Assembly (NCBI GenBank): GCA_015060455.1
Contig: SUYM01000021.1
Span: 1-56,286, forward strand
Length of the DNA: 56,286 nucleotides
Source of the DNA: Bacteroidales bacterium
Lineage (GTDB): Bacteria > Bacteroidota > Bacteroidia > Bacteroidales > UBA932
Direction of reading: 5' to 3'
Under the pieces are notes generated by a model that saw only the letters and a list, made by a program, of their open reading frames with translations, had not been told where the DNA came from and made no database searches. Both the position numbers and the translations under genes were made by a program. Numbering within the stretch: position 1 is the stretch's first letter; every line of letters starts with the position of its first letter. Positions 44,050 to 56,286 of the stretch are shown here, in pieces.

Positions 44050-45540
44050 ATGAGCCGCAGATTGACTTTTATACTGGCTTGCAGTATTCTCTTGATGAAT
44101 CTTGCCACCCCCTCGCAGGCTTCTGACAATATGCAGAGTACCGGGTGGAAGGTGGATTGGCATGCCTCTGCCCGTATGGCAGGCAGCATAGGGGAGTATA
44201 TGCCTTTCTGGGCGCGTACGGGAGAGGACGGAATCCTTCCTGTGCGTTCGTCCGGACTGATTACAGCAGGAACGGATATAGTATATAATCATCAGAACGG
44301 ACTGTTCTTTGAAGCCGGGACCAATCTCGCAGGAGCCCTTGCCTTGAAGAGTCCGCTGAACTCAAAGCCTGTATATGGTATGGTTGACCGTCTGTATGTC
44401 AGCGGAGGCTGGAAGATGCTCCGGGCCGATGTCGGTATGCTACCGCGCAGGGGAGACCTCGGCGGACTTTCCATCACAGGTGGAGATTTTCTGATGTCAG
44501 GCAATGCCCGCAACCTGCCGGGCGTCAATCTCAGCGCGGACTGGATATATTTCGAAAAGGGCCATTGGGTGGGTATAAAGGGTAATCTCGCTCATTATCA
44601 CCTCTTTGACAATCGTGTGGTGAAGGGTGCCATGATACATAACAAATCGCTGGCAATCAAGTTCGCTCTCGGCAGAAAGGTGGATCTGATGGCAGGATTT
44701 GACCATTACGCACAATGGGGTGGGGAAGGTCAGGCTGTCTCGTTCAAAGATTATGTGAAGATATTCTTTGCCAGGAGGGGAGATGCTTCTGATTCATGGT
44801 CGGACCAGAACAATGTCTTCGGAAATCATCTCGGACGCGAATGGGCCCGCCTGGTATGGAGGTCTGACTGGTTCGCCCTTACTTTCCAATATGACAAGCC
44901 TTTTGAAGACAACTCAGGCATGATATTCCAGAACTTCCCTGACGGAGTCTGGACCTTGCAGATGGCTTTATCGGACAGAAAGGCCTGGCTGACAGATATC
45001 ACATACGAATTCATCAATACCACATGGCAGTCAGGAGACAGGCACGACCGCCCTGCGACAGAGGAGGAAAAGGCTGAGCAGGACCCGTCAAGTTCGTTCT
45101 ACGGCAAGATTGTCCTCGGTGGAATGGATAATTATTTCAACAACGGACCATACGTGTCCGGCTGGACTCATTACGGAAGGATGATGGGACTGCCTCTGAT
45201 GACCACCTGCCTTCCCGGGGCTGACGGCATCACCCGCGGAATCATGAACAACCGTGTCCGCGGCCATCATATAGGCATTGCCGGTCTTGTCGCCAATAAG
45301 GTACCATACCGTTTCAAGGCTACCTTTACCGAGAACTTCGGCACTTACGCCATTCCTTTGGCTGATGTACCATGGCAACTGTCCCTCGCGCTTGAAGCCG
45401 ACATCACACGAGAGTTCACATCCCTGCCAGTATCATTCTCCTGCGGCCTCTACGGCGACATCGGCAGACTCTACCCCGACACCATCGGCCTCACCTTCCG
45501 GGTGTCATATAGTGGTCATACAAGATTGCCCCGACCTTGA
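44050..45540 (+). CDS. Capsule assembly Wzi-family outer-membrane protein
   Basis: A 496-residue protein with a signal peptide ending ATPSQA. It resembles the Wzi family, beta-barrel proteins that help attach capsular polysaccharide to the cell surface. Visible are alternating amphipathic strands, many aromatic residues, and blocks such as WIYFEKGHWVGIKGNLAHYH, HLGREWARLVWRSDW and YVSGWTHYGRMMG. I choose ATG 44050; the frame upstream to 43933 reads through a terminator. No capsule genes are adjacent apart from the converging GT2 gene. Confidence 0.78.
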   Translation: MSRRLTFILACSILLMNLATPSQASDNMQSTGWKVDWHASARMAGSIGEYMPFWARTGEDGILPVRSSGLITAGTDIVYNHQNGLFFEAGTNLAGALALKSPLNSKPVYGMVDRLYVSGGWKMLRADVGMLPRRGDLGGLSITGGDFLMSGNARNLPGVNLSADWIYFEKGHWVGIKGNLAHYHLFDNRVVKGAMIHNKSLAIKFALGRKVDLMAGFDHYAQWGGEGQAVSFKDYVKIFFARRGDASDSWSDQNNVFGNHLGREWARLVWRSDWFALTFQYDKPFEDNSGMIFQNFPDGVWTLQMALSDRKAWLTDITYEFINTTWQSGDRHDRPATEEEKAEQDPSSSFYGKIVLGGMDNYFNNGPYVSGWTHYGRMMGLPLMTTCLPGADGITRGIMNNRVRGHHIGIAGLVANKVPYRFKATFTENFGTYAIPLADVPWQLSLALEADITREFTSLPVSFSCGLYGDIGRLYPDTIGLTFRVSYSGHTRLPRP

Positions 45541-45595
45541 AACTGGTATGGTGGGGTGGAGTGTAATATCTTGAATAATAATGCTTTATGAGATT

Positions 45596-45622
45596 TAAGG
45601 TGGGTAAATATGACCCACCCTT
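45596..45622. terminator. Possible bidirectional hairpin between converging genes
   Basis: AAGGTGGGT and ACCCACCCTT flank a short AT loop, with one unpaired base in the stem. T-rich sequence follows weakly on both strands. It lies in the 125-bp gap between the Wzi-like gene and the glycosyltransferase gene, where nothing else is visible. Confidence 0.5.
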
Positions 45623-45665
45623 ATGTCGTTAATGTGATGATTGTCAGCATATTACGTTTCACCTA

Positions 45666-46667
45666 TCAGTTGAACCCCGTCCTGTTTCTCCTGGTCTTGC
45701 GGGATACGAACAGCCGGAATGTGAATATGAATCGTATCCGGAAAACGATCATATTCCTGTCTGCAAGGTAGCGGAAGGCATATTTCCAATCATACGTGGC
45801 CAGACTGAAATACAGCACATAGATGATATGCGCCAGATCGGCCTTGTCTTTCAGGTCGATATGAGAATAGGCCTCGCATGCGCAGGAGAGCATCTTCTTC
45901 AAGTCATTGCAGTCATCTTCCCGGATTATTCCTCTGTCGAGAAGCCAGCCGGTGATCAGTGTCCTGTGGGCGTTCTTGAAGCATTCAACCTGCTGGGTCT
46001 TCTTCTTTGCGGAAATCTGCACCTCGCTCTTGCGGTACAGCAGCAGCGGCTCTTTCAGAACGTATGGTCTCACTCCTTTTCTCAGCATGTACTGCCAGAG
46101 TTCATAGTCCTGGGAATATGGATAGTCTTCATTATAGAGCGAACACCTGTATTGAAGCAGACTCCTGCGCATAGTCACGGACGGGTGGGCCAGAATATTT
46201 GATATTATCAGTTCGCAGGGGTCTGTCTTCCTGATATATCTGTCGCGTCTTGCGACCTTTCCCCCGGCATCGATCACATGTGCGTTGCTTGCGCAGATGC
46301 TGATTTCCGGATGCGCGTCAAGAAAGGCCACCTGTCTTTCCAGCCTTTCCGGCAGTGCAATGTCGTCTGCATCCATCCTGGCAATGTATTCTCCGCAGGA
46401 GGTCTCAATGCCTATATTCAAGGATTTTGTAAGGCCTATATTTGTCGGGTTGCAAATGAGCCTGATCCTCGGGTCGCCTGCCATCAGCCCTTGTATATAT
46501 GAAATGGCCTCTGTATAATCGGGATTGTCACATATTATTATGAATTCAAAATCCCTGAAAGTCTGGGCCAATATAGACTCCACAGCCTCCCTGATCCATC
46601 GCATGGGCTCTTTATACAGGCTCATTACAACGGACACCTTATGTGTATGGGATTGATATGGACTCAT
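45666..46667 (-). CDS. Family 2 glycosyltransferase
   Basis: A 333-residue GT-A fold transferase that moves a sugar from a nucleotide donor. The domain begins KVSVVMSLYKEP, with NIGLTKSLNIGIE near 76-88 and the metal-binding motif DADD at 99-102. A second acidic region and the EDYPYSQDYELWQ block near 175-187 complete the domain. The C-terminal 80 residues are rich in basic and aromatic residues, with no clear membrane helix. The start overlaps the stop of the formimidoyltransferase gene by 4 bp (ATGA). Acceptor and donor are unknown; cell-surface polysaccharide synthesis is likely. Confidence 0.92.
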   Translation of the reverse strand: MSPYQSHTHKVSVVMSLYKEPMRWIREAVESILAQTFRDFEFIIICDNPDYTEAISYIQGLMAGDPRIRLICNPTNIGLTKSLNIGIETSCGEYIARMDADDIALPERLERQVAFLDAHPEISICASNAHVIDAGGKVARRDRYIRKTDPCELIISNILAHPSVTMRRSLLQYRCSLYNEDYPYSQDYELWQYMLRKGVRPYVLKEPLLLYRKSEVQISAKKKTQQVECFKNAHRTLITGWLLDRGIIREDDCNDLKKMLSCACEAYSHIDLKDKADLAHIIYVLYFSLATYDWKYAFRYLADRNMIVFRIRFIFTFRLFVSRKTRRNRTGFN

Positions 46668-47704
46668 GCCTTCCTGATAAGGTATTCAATGATTTTTTCT
46701 TTCGGAATAAATGGCTTCAGGTCATATAGTCCCATTGAGTGAACTGCAATCTCTATAAGTTGGTCTTCACCCACAGGAGCAGGATCGTCCTGCATGGCTG
46801 CTTTCAGAAAATGTATGCCTGCATCCACGAGCACTCTCTTGGGCACGAGGCCTATGATTTCAGTGCCGGTGACTTCAAGTCCATATTTTCTGGCGGCCTT
46901 GCATACCTGCTCATATGCAACATGAAGGGGAGTGGCGTTGATGTCGGTTATGTTCATTGACACCTGGGCTATTCTGTAATCCTCTATATACCAGCCGATT
47001 GCCTTGCATCCTTTGAGCAGCCCGGGAATTAGTGTGCCATCTTCCGCGCGGCGTCCCCTTTCTCTCACGTCGCAGGCAATCTCATGGGCAAGAGCGGCAT
47101 CAGCGGAGTTAAGATTGAAGTTCACTGCTATCAGAAAATCTCTTGCTCCGACGTTGACCGCTCCGCTGCGTGCGACAGTCCCGTTGTATGTCTCAGGACC
47201 GAAATCCGGACGACGCTCCGGGTCGGCAATCTTCTCTTCCAAGGCCTCATATTCTCCTGCCCTGCACACCGCCAGATTACACCTTGTGTCCTTTAATGCT
47301 GCCGCCTCGTAGCAGTAGCATGGTATTCCGAGTTGCTCGTATATACGCTTTGCAAGGTCTCTTGCCATTTGTGCGCACTCTTCAAGGGTGACTCCGGATA
47401 CAGGGACCAGAGGGAGAACATCAGTTGCACCCGAGCGTGGATGCTCCCCGTGGTGTTTCCTCATGTCGATAAGTTCGCCCGCTGTCCTGACTGCCTCAAA
47501 TGCTGCTTCCACCACCGCTTCGGGACTGCCTGCGAACGTGATGACCGTCCTGTTGGCCGCTTCACCCGAATCCACATGAAGAACCTTCACCCAGGTGTCT
47601 TTCGCCAGATTGTCACATCCTGCTATCGCCTCCACGATAGCCGTTATGATTTCCTTGTCTCTGCCCTCGCTGAAATTGGGCACACACTCTATAATACGTT
47701 TCAT
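46664..47704 (-). CDS. ftcD: Glutamate formimidoyltransferase
   Basis: Moves a formimino group from formimino-glutamate to tetrahydrofolate in histidine breakdown. It has 346 residues from ATG 47704 (MKRIIECVPNFSEGRDKE); 47722 is an upstream in-frame start but precedes the predicted transcription start. Family blocks seen are VPNFSEG, HHGEHPRSGATDVLPLVPV and NFNLNSADAALAHEIA. The cyclodeaminase domain found in the animal bifunctional enzyme is absent. A coupled pair with a glycosyltransferase is an odd partner and probably not functional linkage. No other histidine-utilisation genes are in view. Confidence 0.94.
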   Translation of the reverse strand: MKRIIECVPNFSEGRDKEIITAIVEAIAGCDNLAKDTWVKVLHVDSGEAANRTVITFAGSPEAVVEAAFEAVRTAGELIDMRKHHGEHPRSGATDVLPLVPVSGVTLEECAQMARDLAKRIYEQLGIPCYCYEAAALKDTRCNLAVCRAGEYEALEEKIADPERRPDFGPETYNGTVARSGAVNVGARDFLIAVNFNLNSADAALAHEIACDVRERGRRAEDGTLIPGLLKGCKAIGWYIEDYRIAQVSMNITDINATPLHVAYEQVCKAARKYGLEVTGTEIIGLVPKRVLVDAGIHFLKAAMQDDPAPVGEDQLIEIAVHSMGLYDLKPFIPKEKIIEYLIRKA

Positions 47705-47719
47705 AATACTGCCAAACCT

Positions 47720-47727
47720 CAAATATA
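47720..47727 (-). promoter_or_regulatory. Putative -7 box for ftcD
   Basis: The minus strand reads TATATTTG, 15 bases before the ATG at 47704, just beyond the rpoC terminator. A -33 TTTG is not clear. Confidence 0.5.
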
Positions 47728-47729
47728 CT

Positions 47730-47761
47730 AAAAAAGGCTGACACTTTGTGAAATGTCAGCC
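47730..47761 (-). terminator. Rho-independent terminator of rpoBC
   Basis: On the minus strand GGCTGACA and TGTCAGCC frame a 10-base loop and are followed by TTTTTT. It lies 25 bp after the rpoC stop. Confidence 0.9.
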
Positions 47762-47785
47762 CTTTATGAATATTATGTAGATCGT

Positions 47786-52027
<4,242 letters not shown>

Positions 52028-52053
52028 ATTTCTAAAATTTCAATTGTCACTAA

Positions 52054-55000
52054 TTAGTCCAAAGTCACTTTAAGTCCGAGACCTCTAAGTTCGTGGAGCA
52101 ATACGTTGAGGGATTCCGGAATACCGGCCTGCGGCATCAGGTCGCCCTTGACGATAGCCTCGTATGCTTTGGATCTTCCTGTAACGTCATCAGACTTCAC
52201 GGTAAGGATTTCCTGAAGGATGTTGGCTGCACCGAATGCTTCAAGTGCCCAGACCTCCATCTCTCCGAAACGCTGTCCACCGAACTGCGCCTTACCTCCG
52301 AGAGGCTGCTGAGTGATGAGTGAGTATGGTCCGATAGAACGTGCGTGCATCTTGTCGTCAACCATGTGACCGAGTTTGATCATGTAGATGACACCGACTG
52401 TTGCAGGCTGGTCGAACCAGTCACCTGTACCACCGTCACGCAGGTATGTCTTACCATATCTTGGGAGACCTGCCTCGTCTGTATATTTGCAGATGTCCTC
52501 AAGGCTTGCACCGTCGAAGATAGGAGTACTGAACTTGACTCCGAGTTTCTCACCTGCCCATCCGAGAACTGTCTCATAAATCTGACCGAGGTTCATACGT
52601 GAAGGCACACCCAGAGGGTTGAGTACGATATCCACTGGAGTACCGTCCTCGAGGAATGGCATATCCTCGTCCCTTACAACCTTGGCAACAATACCCTTGT
52701 TACCGTGGCGACCTGCCATCTTGTCACCGACTCTGATCTTTCTCTTTCTTGCAACATACACCTTGGCAAGTTTCATCACGCCGTTAGGAAGTTCGTCGCC
52801 GATCTTGATCTTGTCGAGAACTCTCTTGTTGCGTGCTGCCTCTTCCTTGTGAGCGATGCAGTAGTTGTTGATGAGTTCTCTGATGAGAACATTGGCGCTC
52901 TTGTCAGTAGTCCACTTGCTTGAGTTGATGTTCTCATAGTCGATATCCTTGATATCAGCAACTGTGATCTCCTTGCCCTTGGCGATGATCTCGACTCCGT
53001 AGAGGTCGCTGATGCCGGCACTCTTCTTGCCCTCGACAAGCACAGCAAGTTTTTCGAGGAACTTCGCTCTGAGAGCCTCAGCCTTAGCCTGGAACTCCTG
53101 CTCAGCCTTCTCGATCTTCACCTTCTGTTCGTTCTTCGCTCCCTTGCGGCCGGACTCCTTGCCTACCTTAGAATAAAGGGCAGTGTTGATGATGGTACCG
53201 CTGAGGGATGGAGAAGCCTTGAGTGAAGCGTCCTTGACGTCTCCAGCCTTGTCGCCGAAGATCGCCCTGAGGAGTTTCTCTTCCGGTGACGGGTCGCTCT
53301 CTCCCTTAGGAGTGATCTTACCTACCATGATGTCGCCCGGCTCGATGTGGGCACCGATACGTACGATACCGTTCTCGTCGAGGTCCTTGGTGGCCTCTTC
53401 GCTTACGTTAGGAATATCTGATGTGAGTTCCTCCTCTCCTCTCTTGGTGTCGCGTACTTCAGTGATGAACTCATCGACATGTACTGAGGTGAGGATGTCC
53501 CAACGGATCATACGCTCAGAGATAACGATCGCGTCCTCATAGTTGTAACCCTTCCAAGGCATGAATGCCACCTTGAGGTTACGTCCGAGAGCGAGTTCGC
53601 CCTTCTGTGTTGCATAACCCTCAGTAAGGATCTGACCTGCCTCCACCTTGTCACCCTCGCGTACGATAGGCTTGAGGAGGATGGTAGTGCTCTGGTTGGT
53701 CTTTCTGAAGATAGGAAGTTTATATACTGTCACATCCGGAGAGAAACTTACGAACTTCTCATCGTCTGTACGGTCATATCTTACGTGGATCTCGTTGGCG
53801 TCAACATACACGACCTCACCCTTTCTCTCAGCCTTCACCTGAGTGCGGGAATCCTGGCAGACTCTCTCTTCAAGACCTGTACCCACGATAGGTGATTCAG
53901 GGTTGAGAAGCGGAACTGCCTGACGCATCATGTTCGCTCCCATGAGTGCACGGTGGGCGTCATCATGCTCGAGGAATGGAATGAGGGATGCTGCAACCGA
54001 CGCGATCTGGTTAGGAGCGACGTCCATATAGTTCACCTCCTCCTTGGTAACGACAGGGAAGTCAGCACCGAGACGGCACTGGATTCTGTCTTCGAGGATG
54101 TTTCCTTCCTTGTCCATCTTCACCTTGGCGAGTGACACCATCTGGTTCTCCTCCTCCTCGGCGCTCATATATGTCCAGCCGTTTGAACTGAGATCAACCT
54201 TTCCTCCTTCAACCTTGCGGTATGGAGTCTCGATGAATCCGAGGTCGTTGATTCTTGCATATACGCAGAGTGATGAGATAAGACCGATGTTAGGTCCTTC
54301 CGGTGTCTCGATAGGGCAGAGACGGCCATAGTGTGTATAGTGTACGTCTCGAACCTCGAAGCCGGCACGGTCTCTTGAAAGACCTCCCGGACCAAGGGCT
54401 GAAAGACGACGCTTGTGAGTTATTTCAGAAAGCGGGTTGGTCTGGTCCATGAACTGTGACAACTGGCTTGTTCCGAAGAATGAGTTGATCACCGAAGAAA
54501 GTGTCTTCGCATTGATCAGGTCTGTCGGAGCGAACTGCTCGCTGTCGCGTACGTTCATTCTCTCGCGGATGGTACGAGCCATACGTGAGAGGCCAAGGCT
54601 GAACTGGTTTGCAAGTTGCTCACCGACTGTTCTGATACGTCTGTTGCTCAAATGGTCGATATCATCGACAACTGCCTTTGAGTTGATTAACTGGATGAGA
54701 TACTTGATGATCTCGATCATATCAGTGTTGGTCAGCACTCTTGTGCTCTCGTCGATGGTAAGGTTCAGTTTCTTGTTGAGTCTGTAACGTCCTACCTCGC
54801 CGAGGTCATATCTCTTTTCAGAGAAGAAGAGTTTCTCGATTACATCCCTTGCAGTCGCTTCATCAGGTGGTTCTGAGTTACGGAGCTGCTTGTAGATGTA
54901 GTTCACCGCCTCCATCTCTGTGTTTGTAGGGTCCTTCTGCAGTGTGTTGTAGATGATGGCGTACTCGTTCACGTTAGCCTCATCCTTCTGGAGAAGGATA

Positions 55001-55875
55001 GTCTTTACATCTGTGTCCCTGAGTTTCTCGATGGTCTCGTCGTTAAGGATTTCACCTCTCTCGACGATAGGAAGGGTTCTTTCCAATGGAATGACCTCAC
55101 CAGTATCCTCATCCACAAAGTCCTCGATCCATGTCTTGAGCACCTTTGCTGCGAGTTTTCTGCCTTCGTTTGCCTTGAGGTTCTCCTCAGTCACCTCGAT
55201 TTCGTCAGCAAGTCCGAAGATATCGATGATGTCCTTGTCTGCGTTGTAGCCGATGGCGCGCAGAAGGGTAGTTACCGGCAACTTCTTCTTACGGTCGATG
55301 TATGCGTACATCACGTTGTTGATGTCGGTTGCAAACTCGATCCATGAACCCTTGAATGGGATGATACGTGCTGAATATAGTTTCGTTCCGTTCGCGTGGA
55401 GGCTCTGTCCGAAGAATACGCCAGGTGAACGGTGAAGTTGTGACACGATGATTCTTTCAGATCCGTTGATTACGAAAGTACCGCCAGGAGTCATGTACGG
55501 AATGTTTCCGAGATACACGTCCTGAACCTTTGTATCGAAGCCTTCATGCTCCGGATCGCTGCATGAGAGGCGGAGTTTCGCCTTGAGAGGGACATTGTAT
55601 GTGAGACCTCTTTCAAGGCATTCGTCAATCGAATACTGCGGAGGATCGATGAAATAGTCGATGAACTCCAAAGTATAACTGTTTCTTGTATCTTCGATTG
55701 GGAATATCTCCTGGAATACCTGATACAGACCCTCGTTACGCCTGTTTTCAGGGGTTGTGTCGAGTTGGAAGAAGTCCTGGAACGACTTCAACTGCACCTC
55801 GAGAAGGTCCGGGTATTCAAGAAGGATTTTTGATGATGCGAATGAAACTCGCTGATTTTTAGTCTTTTTTGACAT
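52054..55875 (-). CDS. rpoB: DNA-directed RNA polymerase subunit beta
   Basis: Second catalytic subunit of RNA polymerase. It has 1273 residues. It includes the fork and rifampicin-binding region [20 protein letters not shown] with [20 protein letters not shown] (about 465-510), the [17 protein letters not shown] block, and the C-terminal [21 protein letters not shown] motif near 1200. The residues of the rifampicin pocket visible here look wild type (Q, D, H, R and S in their usual order). The length is typical of Bacteroidota. A hairpin between rplL and rpoB may tune its transcription. Confidence 0.99.
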   Translation of the reverse strand: MSKKTKNQRVSFASSKILLEYPDLLEVQLKSFQDFFQLDTTPENRRNEGLYQVFQEIFPIEDTRNSYTLEFIDYFIDPPQYSIDECLERGLTYNVPLKAKLRLSCSDPEHEGFDTKVQDVYLGNIPYMTPGGTFVINGSERIIVSQLHRSPGVFFGQSLHANGTKLYSARIIPFKGSWIEFATDINNVMYAYIDRKKKLPVTTLLRAIGYNADKDIIDIFGLADEIEVTEENLKANEGRKLAAKVLKTWIEDFVDEDTGEVIPLERTLPIVERGEILNDETIEKLRDTDVKTILLQKDEANVNEYAIIYNTLQKDPTNTEMEAVNYIYKQLRNSEPPDEATARDVIEKLFFSEKRYDLGEVGRYRLNKKLNLTIDESTRVLTNTDMIEIIKYLIQLINSKAVVDDIDHLSNRRIRTVGEQLANQFSLGLSRMARTIRERMNVRDSEQFAPTDLINAKTLSSVINSFFGTSQLSQFMDQTNPLSEITHKRRLSALGPGGLSRDRAGFEVRDVHYTHYGRLCPIETPEGPNIGLISSLCVYARINDLGFIETPYRKVEGGKVDLSSNGWTYMSAEEEENQMVSLAKVKMDKEGNILEDRIQCRLGADFPVVTKEEVNYMDVAPNQIASVAASLIPFLEHDDAHRALMGANMMRQAVPLLNPESPIVGTGLEERVCQDSRTQVKAERKGEVVYVDANEIHVRYDRTDDEKFVSFSPDVTVYKLPIFRKTNQSTTILLKPIVREGDKVEAGQILTEGYATQKGELALGRNLKVAFMPWKGYNYEDAIVISERMIRWDILTSVHVDEFITEVRDTKRGEEELTSDIPNVSEEATKDLDENGIVRIGAHIEPGDIMVGKITPKGESDPSPEEKLLRAIFGDKAGDVKDASLKASPSLSGTIINTALYSKVGKESGRKGAKNEQKVKIEKAEQEFQAKAEALRAKFLEKLAVLVEGKKSAGISDLYGVEIIAKGKEITVADIKDIDYENINSSKWTTDKSANVLIRELINNYCIAHKEEAARNKRVLDKIKIGDELPNGVMKLAKVYVARKRKIRVGDKMAGRHGNKGIVAKVVRDEDMPFLEDGTPVDIVLNPLGVPSRMNLGQIYETVLGWAGEKLGVKFSTPIFDGASLEDICKYTDEAGLPRYGKTYLRDGGTGDWFDQPATVGVIYMIKLGHMVDDKMHARSIGPYSLITQQPLGGKAQFGGQRFGEMEVWALEAFGAANILQEILTVKSDDVTGRSKAYEAIVKGDLMPQAGIPESLNVLLHELRGLGLKVTLD

Positions 55876-55911
55876 CTTTTCTGTCTGTATATAGAGAAAA
55901 ACTTTATTACG

Positions 55912-55947
55912 ACAAAAAGGTTTAGAGCCGTTTTAGGCCCTAAACCT
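55912..55947 (-). terminator. Attenuator-like hairpin between rplL and rpoB
   Basis: On the minus strand AGGTTTAG and CTAAACCT frame a 14-base loop and are followed by TTTTTG. The position matches that of the transcription attenuator in the rplL-rpoB gap known from Escherichia coli. It probably lowers rpoBC output relative to ribosomal protein genes. A smaller palindrome TTCCCTTTTAGGGAA lies just before it. Confidence 0.6.
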
Positions 55948-55978
55948 GAGATTTTCCCTAAAAGGGAAGGAGATGAAG

Positions 55979-56286
55979 TTATTTAATCTCAACTTCTGCT
56001 CCTGCCTCTTCGAGGGCAGCCTTAAGAGCTTCTGCCTCTGCCTTAGAAACTTTCTCCTTAACAGCAACTGGAGCCTTGTCAACGATCTCCTTAGACTCCT
56101 TAAGACCAAGACCTGTTGCCTCCTTAACAGCCTTTACAACGCCAAGTTTTGCTGCGCCTGCTGACTTGAGGATAACGTCGAACTCAGTCTGCTCTGCCTC
56201 AGCAGCACCTGCTGCCGGACCTGCTACTGCAACTACTGCTGCAGCTGCTGGCTCAATTCCGTACTCCTCCTTGAGGATAGTTGCGA
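55979..56286 (-). CDS. rplL: 50S ribosomal protein L7/L12 (5' end outside window)
   Basis: The C-terminal 101 residues of the ribosomal stalk protein that recruits translation factors. It has the Ala-rich hinge ([20 protein letters not shown]) and the C-terminal domain [20 protein letters not shown], then [20 protein letters not shown], ending EVEIK. About 20-25 N-terminal residues lie beyond the window edge. The stop TAA is at 55979-55981. Confidence 0.97.
   Translation of the reverse strand, partial: ATILKEEYGIEPAAAAVVAVAGPAAGAAEAEQTEFDVILKSAGAAKLGVVKAVKEATGLGLKESKEIVDKAPVAVKEKVSKAEAEALKAALEEAGAEVEIK

Overview
The window looks like chromosomal DNA of a gut-type member of the Bacteroidales (Bacteroidota). 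Support comes from a SusC/SusD pair with a FecR anti-sigma factor and an ECF sigma factor, many lipoproteins with short signal peptides ending in Cys, and -7 promoter boxes of the TAnnTTTG type. Base composition is near 50% GC, which would suit Alistipes/Rikenellaceae-like or related lineages, but I cannot name the genus.

Region 1 (1-20672, + strand) is one large glycan-uptake locus. It holds fecR, susC with an STN signalling domain, susD, two phosphodiester glycosidases (NAGPA family), two IPT/TIG plus beta-propeller lipoproteins, an ECF sigma gene, a GH20 hexosaminidase, a 48-residue small protein, and four lipoproteins that join a fimbrillin-like N-terminal module to the same type of NHL-like beta-propeller. 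Several start and stop codons overlap, so it probably behaves as one operon. The set suggests a surface system for N-acetylhexosamine-containing glycans, perhaps with sugar-phosphodiester links. The substrate is inferred.

Region 2 (20673-27110) is a repeat-rich accessory patch. It holds an SGNH hydrolase lipoprotein, a GLUG-repeat lipoprotein, and an AAA_14/DUF4143 ATPase bracketed by 24-bp direct repeats. It also holds 52-bp-period hairpin arrays and three copies of one unit: the 3' end of the GLUG gene, a near-perfect sigma-54 (-24/-12) promoter, a conserved stretch and a Rho-independent terminator. Each unit could make an RNA of about 77-79 nt. I regard this triplicated candidate sigma-54-dependent small RNA as the most novel item in the window.

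Region 3 (27111-33480, + strand) carries a GH3 glucosidase, purD, a GH2 glycosidase and folD. purD contains an in-frame 78-bp insertion that matches the intergenic repeat family seen elsewhere in the window.

Region 4 (33481-39199, - strand) is a tripartite RND efflux operon (adaptor, pump, outer-membrane factor). Region 5 (39426-45540, + strand) has RNase R, a large membrane protein with EF-hand-like loops, and a Wzi-type capsule-assembly protein.

Region 6 (45666-56286, - strand) has a GT2 glycosyltransferase coupled to glutamate formimidoyltransferase, then the core genes rpoC, rpoB and the 3' part of rplL.

All calls come from reading the sequence. No searches or folding programs were run.
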